Of a stretch of 64,000 nucleotides of DNA, positions 7,372 to 15,561 are shown in pieces. A model generated the notes under the pieces. That model ran no database searches. It saw only the letters and a program-made list of their open reading frames with translations, and was not told the origin of the DNA. Numbering within the stretch: position 1 is the stretch's first letter; each line of letters begins with the position of its first letter. Origin of the DNA: Geminicoccus harenae (GTDB lineage: Bacteria; Pseudomonadota; Alphaproteobacteria; Geminicoccales; Geminicoccaceae). Where the stretch lies: assembly GCF_019800005.1 (NCBI RefSeq), contig NZ_JABGCL010000011.1, positions 142,132 to 206,131 on the forward strand. The letters run 5' to 3'. The translations under genes and the position numbers were made by a program.

Positions 7372-8811
7372 ATGGCGCAAACGTCCGCCACGGCGTCCGA
7401 CGAACTCGCGGTCGGATTGAGCGGCTTCGGCCTCGTCGAGGAGGTGGCGGAGCGCGCCCGCTACGAGCGGGACTGGTCGGGCGACCATGTCGGCCGGGCA
7501 CGGGTCGTCGTGCGCCCGCGCAGCACGGCGGACGTCCAGGAAGTGGTGCGCCGCTGTGCCGCCATGCGCGTGCCGGTCATCCCGCAGGGCGGCCATACCG
7601 GGCTGGTCGGGGGTGGCACGCCCGCAGACAGCGGCCGCGAGGTCGTGGTCAGCCTGGAGCGGATGAACCGGATCCGCGGCATCGATGCCGCCGGCTTCTC
7701 GATGGTGGCGGAGGCCGGCTGCGTCCTGGCGGCGGTGCAGGAGGCGGCCAAAGCCCAGGACCTGTACTTCCCGCTCTCGCTCAGTGCCGAGGGGAGTTGC
7801 CAGATCGGCGGCAACATCGCGACCAATGCCGGCGGCATCAACGTGCTGCGCTACGGCATGACCCGCGAGCTGGTCCTGGGCCTGGAGGTCGTGCTGCCGG
7901 ACGGGCGGCTGTTCGAGGGGCTGGGCGGGCTGCGCAAGGACAATACCGGCTATGACCTGAAGCAGCTCTTCATCGGTGCCGAGGGCACGCTCGGCATCGT
8001 CACTGCGGCCAGCCTGAAGCTCCACCCGTGCCCGACCCAGGTCGAGACCGCCCTGCTGGGCCTGCCGTCCCTAGCCAGTGCCGTCGCGCTGTTCGCCCAG
8101 GCCCGGCGCGACATGGGCGACCTCCTCTCGGCCTTCGAGCTGATGCCGCGGGCCTGCATCGAGCTGGCCCTGGAGGTGGCGACCGACCTGCGCGATCCGT
8201 TCGACCCGGCCCCGGTCTACATCCTCCTGGAAGCCGCGACCGGCGGGCTGATCGAGCTGCGCCCCATCCTGGAGCGCTTCCTGGAGCGGGCGGTGGAGGC
8301 GGGGCATGTCCTGGACGGGGCGGTCGCGGCCAGCACGGCGCAGGCGCAGGGCTTCTGGCGGCTGCGCGAGGGGCTGATCGAGGCGCAGGTCCGGCGCGGC
8401 CGCCATCTGCGCACCGACGTCTCGATCCCGATCTCCGCGATCCCCGCCTTCATCGAACGGACGGAGGCGGCCCTGCTGGCCAGCACACCGGACTGCCTGC
8501 CGCTCGCCTATGGTCATTTGGGCGACGGCAACATCCACCTGAACGTGGTGCCGCCGTCGGGCCTCCCGCCGGAGCGGATCGATGGCTTCCTCCAGCGCTG
8601 CGAGGCGATCGTGTTCGCCGAACTGGACCGGCTGGGCGGCTCGATCAGTGCCGAGCACGGCATCGGCACGAAGAAGCGCGCGGCCTTCCTGGCTCGCAAG
8701 CCGGCCCTGCAGCTCGACCTGATGCGGCGGATCAAGCAGGCGCTCGATCCCGACGACCTGATGAACCCCGGCCGGATCCTGGAGCCGGCCATGCCGAAAG
8801 GCAGCTCATGA
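7372..8811 (+). CDS. FAD-binding D-2-hydroxyacid dehydrogenase (GlcD/D-LDH family)
   Basis: A 479-residue flavoprotein oxidising a D-2-hydroxyacid such as D-lactate, glycolate or D-2-hydroxyglutarate. The N-terminal PCMH-type FAD domain has PQGGHTGLVGG near residues 76-86 and GSCQIGGNIATNAGG. The C-terminal FAD-oxidase domain has YGHLGDGNIHLN and AEHGIGTKKR, both hallmarks of this family. The start is ATG 7372 with GGAGC upstream; a longer frame exists but its codons precede the likely promoter. The stop overlaps the following GntR gene (ATGA). With gloA transcribed divergently, D-lactate from the glyoxalase route is an attractive but unproven substrate. Confidence 0.88.
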   Translation: MAQTSATASDELAVGLSGFGLVEEVAERARYERDWSGDHVGRARVVVRPRSTADVQEVVRRCAAMRVPVIPQGGHTGLVGGGTPADSGREVVVSLERMNRIRGIDAAGFSMVAEAGCVLAAVQEAAKAQDLYFPLSLSAEGSCQIGGNIATNAGGINVLRYGMTRELVLGLEVVLPDGRLFEGLGGLRKDNTGYDLKQLFIGAEGTLGIVTAASLKLHPCPTQVETALLGLPSLASAVALFAQARRDMGDLLSAFELMPRACIELALEVATDLRDPFDPAPVYILLEAATGGLIELRPILERFLERAVEAGHVLDGAVAASTAQAQGFWRLREGLIEAQVRRGRHLRTDVSIPISAIPAFIERTEAALLASTPDCLPLAYGHLGDGNIHLNVVPPSGLPPERIDGFLQRCEAIVFAELDRLGGSISAEHGIGTKKRAAFLARKPALQLDLMRRIKQALDPDDLMNPGRILEPAMPKGSS

Positions 8812-9530
8812 AGATCGATGCGCTCGGCCGCACCCCCCAGCTCCCCTCCAGGATCGCCAGCCGCATCCTGCAGGAGATCGTCGAGGAGCGGCTCAAGCCG
8901 GGCGACCGGCTGCCGACCGAGCAGGCGCTGGCCGACAGTTTCGGGGTCAGCCGCAACGTGGTGCGCGAGGCGATCTCCCGGCTGCGCTCGGACGGGATCA
9001 TCCAGTCCCGCCAGGGGGTCGGCGCCTTCGTGGCCCGTACCGCCGTCCCCACCCTGCGCTTCGACGCGGAAGCGCTGGCCGACCCGTCCGCGTTCCAGGC
9101 TTTGTTCGAGCTGCGTGCGATCCTGGAGATCCGTGCCGCGAGCCTGGCGGCGCGCCGGCGCACGCCCGAGCAGCTCGCTGCCCTGGAGCGGGCGCTGGAC
9201 CGGATGCGCGGCACCGAGAAATGGGCGAGCGGCGGGGTGGATGCCGATCTGGAATTCCACAAGGCGGTCGCCGAGGGCACGGGCAACGCCTATATCCGCA
9301 TGGCGGTGAGCTTCCTGTCGGAGCAGGTGCGGGTCACCATCATGGAAACCCGCGCCCGCCCGGAGGCGGAGCTCGGCGACATCGTCGAGGTCACCATCGC
9401 CGAGCACGCGGCGATCCACGACGCCATCGCGGCACAGGATCCGGCACGGGCGCAGGACGCGATGGCGAGGCACATACACCTGGCCGCCCTGCGGCTGGGC
9501 TACCGCCTGGAGCTGACCGAGCCGGTCTGA
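8808..9530 (+). CDS. GntR-family regulator, FCD (FadR/LldR) subfamily
   Basis: A 240-residue DNA-binding repressor or activator. The N-terminal winged helix spans about residues 10-75 (PGDRLPTEQALADSFGVSR, then VVREAISRLRSDGII). The C-terminal FCD ligand domain spans 95-230 with conserved FHKAVAEGTGN and the late histidine-rich helix ending in MARHIHLA. Such regulators commonly sense the organic acid processed by the adjacent enzyme, here the D-2-hydroxyacid dehydrogenase with which it overlaps by 4 bases. The palindrome at 7276-7286 fits its expected operator. Confidence 0.9.
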   Translation: MKIDALGRTPQLPSRIASRILQEIVEERLKPGDRLPTEQALADSFGVSRNVVREAISRLRSDGIIQSRQGVGAFVARTAVPTLRFDAEALADPSAFQALFELRAILEIRAASLAARRRTPEQLAALERALDRMRGTEKWASGGVDADLEFHKAVAEGTGNAYIRMAVSFLSEQVRVTIMETRARPEAELGDIVEVTIAEHAAIHDAIAAQDPARAQDAMARHIHLAALRLGYRLELTEPV

Positions 9531-9559
9531 CCGGGCGCACTCCCCTGGGAGGTCCGGAC

Positions 9560-10261
9560 ATGGCAGCCATCCCCTACCGTACCGCCCTGATCGTCGGTGC
9601 CGGCCCCGGCATCAGCGCCTCGGTCGCCCGGGCGTTTGCGGCTGAGGGGCTGAAGGTCGGGCTCGCCGCGCGCGACACAGGAAAGCTGGCGCCGCTGGCC
9701 GAGCAGACCGGTGCCCAGCGCTTCCAGGTGGATGCCGCCGACGCCGATGCCGTGGAGCGCCTGTTCGGCGAGGTCGATGCGCGCCTGGGTGAGCCGGACC
9801 TCGTCCTCTACAACGCCAGCGCCCGCGCACAGGGTCCGATCGCCGAGCTGGACCCGGCCGTCGTGCAGCGTGCCATTGGGGTCACCGCGTTCGGCGGCTT
9901 CCTGGTCACCCGGCAGGCCGCCCGCCGAATGCTGCCGAGAGGCCATGGCGCGATCCTCCTGACCGGCGCCACCGCGAGCGTGAAGGGCTTTGCGCACTCC
10001 GCCGCGTTCGCGATGGGCAAGTTCGCGCTGCGCGGTCTGGCGCAGAGCACTGCCCGCGAGCTCTGGCCCAAGGGCATCCATGTCGCCCATTTCGTGATCG
10101 ACGGTGCGGTGCGGAGCGCCACGCGGCCCGACCCGGACGACCGGCCGGACAGCACGCTCGATCCGGACGCGATCGCCGCAGCCTATCTCGACGTGCTGCG
10201 CCAGCCGCGCAGCGCCTGGGCGCTGGAGGTCGAGCTGCGCCCCTGGGCCGAGCGGTTCTGA
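9560..10261 (+). CDS. SDR-family protein with Phe in place of catalytic Tyr
   Basis: A 233-residue Rossmann-fold protein of the short-chain dehydrogenase/reductase superfamily, with cofactor-binding loop VGAGPGISASVA (residues 11-22) and the NAS-type strand VLYNASARA. The usual YxxxK catalytic pair is FAMGK, so the Tyr is Phe while the Lys is kept. This is seen in an SDR subgroup whose activity is poorly defined. ATG 9560 follows a good GGGAGG site, 29 bases after the GntR stop, so it is probably the last gene of the operon. Role unknown. Confidence 0.8.
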   Translation: MAAIPYRTALIVGAGPGISASVARAFAAEGLKVGLAARDTGKLAPLAEQTGAQRFQVDAADADAVERLFGEVDARLGEPDLVLYNASARAQGPIAELDPAVVQRAIGVTAFGGFLVTRQAARRMLPRGHGAILLTGATASVKGFAHSAAFAMGKFALRGLAQSTARELWPKGIHVAHFVIDGAVRSATRPDPDDRPDSTLDPDAIAAAYLDVLRQPRSAWALEVELRPWAERF

Positions 10262-10267
10262 GGGCCG

Positions 10268-11608
10268 TCAGACCGCCATGCTGAAGCCCTTGCCGTCCTG
10301 CGCCCGGAAGCTGTCGAACACCGCGGCCGCGACCCGGACGACCGGCCGCCCCGCCTCGGTCATCCGGATCCGGCTGCTCCGGATCTCCAGGAGCCCGTCG
10401 GCGGCCAGCGGGCGCAGCAGCGCCAGTTCGTCCGGATAGGTCCGCGCCGGATCCAGCCGCTCCAGGTCGGCCTCGAAGCTGCACATCAGCGCCTCGATGA
10501 TCCGGCCGCGGGCCAGATCCTCCTCCGTCAGCCGCCAGCCCCGGGTAGTGGCGAGTTGCTGCCCGGCGATCGCCCGGCAATAGCGTGGATTGTCGGCGAT
10601 GTTCTGCACGAAGCCTTCGGGCAGGCGCGAGACGGCCGATGCGCCGAAGCCCAGCAGGATCGGCCGGTCGTCGTCGGTATAGCCCTGGAAGTTGCGGCGC
10701 AGCCGGCCATCGGCCACCGCCTTGGCCAGCGCGTCGTGCGGTGCCGCGAAATGGTCGATGCCAACCGGGACGAAACCCCTGGCCTGGAAGTGCTGGGCGA
10801 TCGCCCTGGCCTGGTCGTAGCGTGCGGCGGCATCCGGCAGGACCGTCTCGTCGATCAGCCGCTGGTTGGCGCGCCGATAGGGCAGGTGGGCATAGCCGAA
10901 AAAGGCGATCCGATCCGGCTGCAGCCCGGCGACGGCGGCGCAGGTGGCGCGGATGCTGGCCACGGTCTGGTGCGGCAGGCCGTAGATCAGGTCGAAATTG
11001 ATGCTGGCCACGCCGGCCTCGCGCAGCATGCGCACCGCCGCCGCGACGGTCGCCTGCGGCTGGATCCGGCCGATCGCCGCCTGCACGCCCGGGTCCAGGT
11101 CCTGCACGCCCAGGCTCACCCGGTTGACGCCGAGGCCGGCGAGTGCCCGGGCCAGTGCCGGATCGACATGGCGCGGGTCGAGCTCGATCGCGTGCTCGAT
11201 CCCCGCCTCGATGTCGAACTGCCGGCGCAGCGCGGCCAGCACCGCCGCCAGCCCCTCGGCGCCCAGGATGCTGGGCGTGCCACCGCCCCAGGCGAGCCGG
11301 CCCACCCGGATCCGCCTGGGCAGCAGGCTGCCCACCAGGGCGATCTCGCCTTCCAGCGCCTGACGGTAGCCGGCGATGACATGGTCGCGCACGGCGATCT
11401 TCGTATGGCAGCCGCAGTAGTGGCAGAGTTCTCGGCAGTAGGGCACGTGCAGGTAGAGCGAGACGCTCTCGTCCGGGTCGAGCCGCCGCAGCCAGGCCGC
11501 GTGCTCGGCACTGCCCACCGCGGCGGAGAACTCGGCCGCGGCCGGATAGGAGGTGTAGCGGGGTACTGGCCGGGCAGCGTAGCGGCGCACCGCCGCCTCG
11601 ACCGTCAC
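10268..11608 (-). CDS. hemN: Oxygen-independent coproporphyrinogen III oxidase
   Basis: Radical-SAM enzyme of heme synthesis that decarboxylates coproporphyrinogen III without oxygen, cytoplasmic, 446 residues. The substrate-side N-terminus PVPRYTSYP and the cluster motif C58-x3-C62-x2-C65-G-C67 (YCRELCHYCGC) identify true HemN rather than HemW. WGGGTPS and the HemN C-terminal domain follow. I prefer the GTG at 11608, which overlaps the stop of the upstream small gene as GTGA and has GGAG a few bases before it. ATG 11647 is an alternative that would add 13 residues. An FNR box upstream of the pair fits anaerobic induction. Confidence 0.93.
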   Translation of the reverse strand: MTVEAAVRRYAARPVPRYTSYPAAAEFSAAVGSAEHAAWLRRLDPDESVSLYLHVPYCRELCHYCGCHTKIAVRDHVIAGYRQALEGEIALVGSLLPRRIRVGRLAWGGGTPSILGAEGLAAVLAALRRQFDIEAGIEHAIELDPRHVDPALARALAGLGVNRVSLGVQDLDPGVQAAIGRIQPQATVAAAVRMLREAGVASINFDLIYGLPHQTVASIRATCAAVAGLQPDRIAFFGYAHLPYRRANQRLIDETVLPDAAARYDQARAIAQHFQARGFVPVGIDHFAAPHDALAKAVADGRLRRNFQGYTDDDRPILLGFGASAVSRLPEGFVQNIADNPRYCRAIAGQQLATTRGWRLTEEDLARGRIIEALMCSFEADLERLDPARTYPDELALLRPLAADGLLEIRSSRIRMTEAGRPVVRVAAAVFDSFRAQDGKGFSMAV

Positions 11609-11724
11609 CGCCGGCTCCGGGCGGGAACCGGCCGGCGCTCGCGGCATGGGCCATGCCGCACGGCGGTCCGCAGGGTGAAGGCGCAGGCGAGCCCGGCGCC
11701 GAGGATCCAGGAGAAGTGCCACAT
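11605..11724 (-). CDS. CydX/YbgT-like small membrane protein
   Basis: A 39-residue ORF, MWHFSWILG at the start, then GLACAF, a single hydrophobic helix and a basic, proline-rich tail. The start closely follows the pattern of CydX/YbgT, the small stabilising subunit of cytochrome bd oxidase (E. coli CydX is 37 residues, MWYF..WILG..LACAF). It has a good ribosome-binding site (GGAGCAGGGA) and its stop overlaps the hemN GTG start. No cydAB genes are in the window, so this copy is either an orphan subunit for an oxidase elsewhere or a leader/coupling peptide for hemN. Identification rests on the N-terminal motif and size. Confidence 0.75.
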   Translation of the reverse strand: MWHFSWILGAGLACAFTLRTAVRHGPCRERRPVPARSRR

Positions 11725-11814
11725 CGTTCCCTGCTCCGGTCACTGGCATTGGGCTTGCGGCCGATCGGAGCGCGCATCCGTGGCTCCGATGCGGCCGGAC
11801 GCCGCAACGAGCCC

Positions 11815-11856
11815 GCTCTACGGTGGCGGCAGCGGCCTCACCTTGATCATGATCAA
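11815..11856 (-). promoter_or_regulatory. FNR box and class II-like promoter for the cydX-like gene and hemN
   Basis: TTGATCATGATCAA at 11843-11856 is a perfect FNR palindrome (TTGAT-N4-ATCAA). On the minus strand a -10-like TAGAGC lies at 11820-11815, exactly where it should be if the box is centred at -41.5. On the plus strand TAGGAA at 11879-11884 has the same spacing, so the box may serve both directions. An FNR-type regulator gene lies 633 bases to the right. Confidence 0.75.
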
Positions 11857-11915
11857 TGCCGCGGCTCGTGCCGGTGCCTAGGAAGCTGGACCTCCCCCTG
11901 TTTCTGTGCAGCGCG

Positions 11916-12473
11916 ATGAAGCATGTGACGGTGGCGAATCCGCTCGGTGAGCATGGTGGCCTGGCCGGCAGGCTCACCGTCGATGTCGACAGCCTGGACA
12001 GCGCCTTCCCGGCGGGGCTGGTCCCGCTCGCGGCCGCGGCGCTGGCCGGAGCGCTGGTCACCGCACTCCTGTTCCTGTTCCTGCCATCCGCGGGCCCGCT
12101 CTATGCGCTGCTCTATGCCGCCGCCCTCTTCCTGGTCCCGGCCGGGCTGGTCCTGCTCGGCCGCTCGCTCGGCCGGATGTCGGTGGACAGCTCGGCCGGG
12201 CTGATGGTGCCGGGTGCCGCCCCCGGCCAGCGGACCTGCCTCGCCACTGCCGCGCGTCGACGCCAGGCCTGGATCAGTGCTGCGGGTGCCGCCGCCATCC
12301 AGGTCCTGGCGGCCCTGGCCGTGCTGGCGGTGCTCCGGCAGGGGCTGGAGGCGCTGGGTGCCGGCACCGTGAGCAGCCCGATCCTGGCGGGCCTGCTGCT
12401 GGCTTGCCTCGGCAGCTTCGCGGCGCTGGCGGCAGCGCGACCCGCAGCGAGGTCGTCGCCCGCCCGTTCCTGA
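11916..12473 (+). CDS. Hypothetical membrane protein, possibly FNR-controlled
   Basis: A 185-residue protein with about four hydrophobic segments (roughly residues 33-55, 58-78, 123-143 and 151-170) and a charged arginine-rich segment between the pairs. I do not recognise a family. The start is uncertain: ATG 11916 has only a weak ribosome-binding site, while an ATG inside the FNR box (11856) is less likely. Its promoter region is shared with the cydX-like/hemN unit and contains the FNR box at class II spacing, which suggests a role under low oxygen. Confidence 0.6.
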   Translation: MKHVTVANPLGEHGGLAGRLTVDVDSLDSAFPAGLVPLAAAALAGALVTALLFLFLPSAGPLYALLYAAALFLVPAGLVLLGRSLGRMSVDSSAGLMVPGAAPGQRTCLATAARRRQAWISAAGAAAIQVLAALAVLAVLRQGLEALGAGTVSSPILAGLLLACLGSFAALAAARPAARSSPARS

Positions 12474-12488
12474 ACGGCAGCCGGCCCG

Positions 12489-13229
12489 TCAGCGTGGCGT
12501 GATGCCGGCCACGGCGGTGAGTGCGCGGCGGTCGATGATCTCGACCTGATGGGCCTCTGGGAGCTGGATCAGGCCCTGCAGCCGCAGCTTGGTGAAGCTG
12601 CGGCTGACCGTCTCGATGGTGAGCCCCAGATAGTCGGCGATGTCGGTGCGAGTCATGGCCAGATGGACCGGGCTTTCCGGCTCGCCGCTCTCGGCCTGGC
12701 GCTCCGACAGGACCAGGAGGAAGCTCGCCAGCTTCTCCACCGGCGCCAGCCGGCCCAGGATGAGCTGGCTGTCGCGCGCCTGGCGCAGCGCGATCCGGGT
12801 CATCTGGTTCAGGCGGAGCTGCAGGCGGGGATAGCGTTCCATCAGCCGGTCCATCTCGGCCACCGGGAAGCCGCACAGGACCGAATCGACCACGGCCTCG
12901 GCCGTCTGGTCGTAGCTGCTCTCGTCGCCGAGCCCCAGATAGTCGCCCGGCAACAGGAAGGCCGTGATCTGGCGGCGCCCGTCGGGCAGCATGGTGTAGA
13001 GCCGCAGCATGCCGGAGGTCAGGGTGAAGACCCGGCGGCGCGGCTGCCCCTCCTCGACCACGGTCTGCTGTGCGCCGATGCGGGTCGAGACCATGATCGC
13101 CTGGAGCGCACCCAGCTCATGGTCCTCCAGCGCGGCACAGACCGCCTGCCGGCGCACCGCGCAGTCGAGGCAGACCCCGCACGGGTCACGGTAGCTCCGC
13201 CCGCTGGTCGCCGCCTGCTCCTGCGCCAC
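12489..13229 (-). CDS. FNR/CRP-family oxygen-responsive transcription regulator
   Basis: A 246-residue Crp/Fnr protein. It has a cysteine cluster near the N-terminus (C17, C20, C23, C31 with the PCGVCLDC pattern) and an internal Cys119, enough to hold an oxygen-labile [4Fe-4S] cluster as in FNR/FnrL. A cAMP-type beta-roll follows, then a helix-turn-helix whose recognition helix reads IETVSRSFTKL, the E-SR type that reads TTGAT half-sites. GTG 13229 is preferred because GAAGGAG stands just before it; GTG 13253 would add eight residues. The FNR box at 11843 is an obvious target, so it probably controls hemN and its neighbour. Confidence 0.88.
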   Translation of the reverse strand: MAQEQAATSGRSYRDPCGVCLDCAVRRQAVCAALEDHELGALQAIMVSTRIGAQQTVVEEGQPRRRVFTLTSGMLRLYTMLPDGRRQITAFLLPGDYLGLGDESSYDQTAEAVVDSVLCGFPVAEMDRLMERYPRLQLRLNQMTRIALRQARDSQLILGRLAPVEKLASFLLVLSERQAESGEPESPVHLAMTRTDIADYLGLTIETVSRSFTKLRLQGLIQLPEAHQVEIIDRRALTAVAGITPR

Positions 13230-13381
13230 GTCCTCTCCTTCTACCTTCCGCACGGATCCTACCTAGGCGGCCGCGGCCTGGGCGGAAAGCGGCTGCCGCA
13301 TGGACCGAATGGCGCAGCGCAGCCATTCCGGCAGCCATGTGTCACCAACCCGCAGCAGTCACGGACATAGCATCATCATTG

Positions 13382-13408
13382 ATGTACAGAACATCAGTTC
13401 TTATGTAC
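13382..13408. promoter_or_regulatory. Repeated ATGTAC boxes flanking an inverted repeat upstream of the XRE gene
   Basis: ATGTAC occurs at 13382-13387 and 13403-13408, 21 bases (two helical turns) apart. Between them AGAAC-ATCA-GTTCT forms a 5-bp inverted repeat. The arrangement lies 31 bases before the XRE start and looks like an autoregulatory operator. Confidence 0.45.
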
Positions 13409-13438
13409 CAGCCTCTGGACAGCGGTTGTGGAGCATCG

Positions 13439-13690
13439 ATGATCACCGCAGCGCAGATGCGCGCCGCCCGGGCACTGCTCGGTATCGACCAGCGGCAGCT
13501 CGCCGAGCTGTCGGGGGTGTCGCTGCCGACGATCCAGCGGATGGAGGCGAGCGAGGGCACCGTGCGGGGCGTGGTCGACACGCTCACCAAGGTGATCCAG
13601 GCGCTCGACACCGCCGGCATCGAGCTCATCGGCGAGAACGCACCCAGCAACGGTCGGGGCCGGGGCGTGCGCTTGCGACATGCGCCCTGA
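13439..13690 (+). CDS. Small XRE-type helix-turn-helix regulator
   Basis: An 83-residue DNA-binding protein that is essentially one helix-turn-helix domain (residues 1-65; RQLAELSGVSLPTIQRMEAS). Small regulators of this type often stand just before SulP transporter genes in alphaproteobacteria, as here (94 bases). ATG 13439 with GGAG upstream gives the compact family length; an upstream in-frame ATG at 13337 would include the presumed operator. It probably controls itself and the transporter. Confidence 0.82.
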   Translation: MITAAQMRAARALLGIDQRQLAELSGVSLPTIQRMEASEGTVRGVVDTLTKVIQALDTAGIELIGENAPSNGRGRGVRLRHAP

Positions 13691-13783
13691 CCGGCGCCTG
13701 CCGCTCCTGACCAGTTTTCTCCAGCGTGGGCCGTCGTCGGGCCGGCACCGACGATCGCGTGCCCCTGCCGCAGGGTTAGTTAC

Positions 13784-15520
13784 ATGGCGACGTCGGCCAA
13801 ACCTACCAGCCCCAGCTTCAGCGAGCTGTTCACGCCCAAGCTCGTCACCGTCCTGCGCGAGGGCTACCGCCTGCCCGACTTCCGGGCGGACCTGGTGGCC
13901 GGCCTCACTGTCGCCATCGTGGCCCTGCCCTTGTCGATGGCGATCGCGATCGCGTCGGGCGTCACGCCGGACCGCGGCCTGTACGCCGCGATCATCGGCG
14001 GGTTCATCGTCTCGCTGCTGGGCGGCAGCCGCTTCCAGATCGGCGGCCCGGCCGGCGCCTTCATCGTCCTGGTGGCCGCGACCACGCAGACCTACGGCGT
14101 CGACGGCCTGCTGCTCGCGACCTTCCTGTCCGGCATCATGCTCCTCGCCATCGGCCTGCTGCGCCTGGGCACCTTCATCAAATACATCCCCTACCCGGTC
14201 ACGGTCGGCTTCACCGCCGGGATCGCGGTCATCATCTTCGCCAGCCAGATCAAGGACCTGCTGGGCCTGACCCTGGCCCACGAGCCGGGCCCGCTGCTCG
14301 AGAAGCTGCCAGCACTGGCCCAGGCCCTGCCCACGGCTAACCCGGCGGCGATCGCGGTGGCGGGCCTGGCGATCGGCACGATCGTCCTGGTGCGGCGCTT
14401 TCGGCCGAACTGGCCGGCCTACCTGATCGCGGTCGCCCTGGCCTCGGTGGTGGCGGCCGGCTTCGGCCTGCCGGTCGAGACGATCGGGACGAGGTTCGGC
14501 GGCATTCCCCAGGCCCTGCCGGCACCGCAACTGCCGGCCATCTCGCTGGACCGGATCGTCGAGGTGCTGCCGGCTGCCGTCGCGTTCACCCTGCTGGGCA
14601 GCATCGAAAGCCTCCTGTCCGCGGTGGTGGCCGACAGCATGACCGGGCGGCGGCACCGCTCCAACTGCGAGCTGGTGGCCCAGGGCATAGCCAACATCGC
14701 CTCGCCGCTGTTCGGCGGGATCTGCGTCACCGGCACGATCGCCCGTACCGCCACCAATGTGCGCGCCGGTGCCAGGGGCCCGGTCTCGGGCATGCTGCAC
14801 GCACTGTTCCTGCTGCTGTTCATGCTGGTCGCGGCACCGCTGGCGAGCTGGATCCCGCTCTCGGCCCTGGCCGGGCTGCTGGCGGTGGTCGCCTGGAACA
14901 TGGCGGAGAAGCACGAGTTCGCCACCCTACTACGCTCCTCGCCGGGCGATGCCGTGGTGCTGGGCGCCACCTTCCTGCTTGTGGTGTTCCGCGACCTCAC
15001 CGAGGGCATCCTGGTCGGGTTCGGCTTAGGGGCGCTCCTGTTCCTGCACCGCATGGCGCAGATGGTGCAGATCGAGCACCTGCAGCCGATGATCGAGGAG
15101 GACCAAGCCGACGAGCCCAGGCCGACCGACCGCTATGACGCGGCACTGGCCGCCGATGCGGATGTCACGGTGTACCGCATCTCCGGCGCGTTCTTCTTCG
15201 GTACCGCCGCCAGCGTCGCCGCGGCACTGGACCGGATCGGCCAGCAGCCGAAGGCCCATGTGATCGACTTCTCCGCGGTGCCGATCCTGGATTCCACCGC
15301 CGCCAACACGCTGGAGGGCTTCGTGCGCAAGGCACGGCGGCAGGGCGCGGCGGTCTACCTGACCGGCACCCGCCCGGCGATCCGGCGCGTGCTGCTGACC
15401 CACGGGGTCCGCCCGCCCGAGGTGCACTTCGAGCCGACCATCGCCGAGGCGGTCACCGCCGCCCACGCCAGCCTGGCCGGACCACCGGCCGATGCCGCCG
15501 CCCAGCCCGAGCAGGCCTGA
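13784..15520 (+). CDS. SulP (SLC26) family anion transporter with STAS domain
   Basis: Inner-membrane anion transporter, 578 residues, about 12-14 membrane segments over residues 30-430 and a cytoplasmic STAS domain at about 455-560 (AHVIDFSAVPILDSTAANTLEGF). Family signatures include VALPLSMAIAIASGV and QIGGPAGAF. SulP proteins carry sulfate, bicarbonate, oxalate or C4-dicarboxylates; sequence alone does not settle which. The preceding XRE gene is probably its regulator. Confidence 0.88.
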   Translation: MATSAKPTSPSFSELFTPKLVTVLREGYRLPDFRADLVAGLTVAIVALPLSMAIAIASGVTPDRGLYAAIIGGFIVSLLGGSRFQIGGPAGAFIVLVAATTQTYGVDGLLLATFLSGIMLLAIGLLRLGTFIKYIPYPVTVGFTAGIAVIIFASQIKDLLGLTLAHEPGPLLEKLPALAQALPTANPAAIAVAGLAIGTIVLVRRFRPNWPAYLIAVALASVVAAGFGLPVETIGTRFGGIPQALPAPQLPAISLDRIVEVLPAAVAFTLLGSIESLLSAVVADSMTGRRHRSNCELVAQGIANIASPLFGGICVTGTIARTATNVRAGARGPVSGMLHALFLLLFMLVAAPLASWIPLSALAGLLAVVAWNMAEKHEFATLLRSSPGDAVVLGATFLLVVFRDLTEGILVGFGLGALLFLHRMAQMVQIEHLQPMIEEDQADEPRPTDRYDAALAADADVTVYRISGAFFFGTAASVAAALDRIGQQPKAHVIDFSAVPILDSTAANTLEGFVRKARRQGAAVYLTGTRPAIRRVLLTHGVRPPEVHFEPTIAEAVTAAHASLAGPPADAAAQPEQA

Positions 15521-15540
15521 GCCGGCTCACCTGGAGCATC

Positions 15541-15561
15541 GGCCGGTCAGGCCGACCGGCC
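15541..15561. terminator. Convergent hairpin between SulP and GH15 genes
   Basis: Perfect 8-bp stem (GGCCGGTC and complement) with a 5-base loop, overlapping the GH15 stop codon and 20 bases after the SulP stop. There is no T-run; it could serve as a two-way intrinsic stop. Confidence 0.4.

Noticed and set aside
11605..11647. Doubt that the CydX-like ORF is only the hemN 5' region in another frame
   Set aside because: The GTGA junction gives hemN a proper start with its own GGAG, and the small ORF has its own RBS and a family-like N-terminus, so I kept it as a gene.
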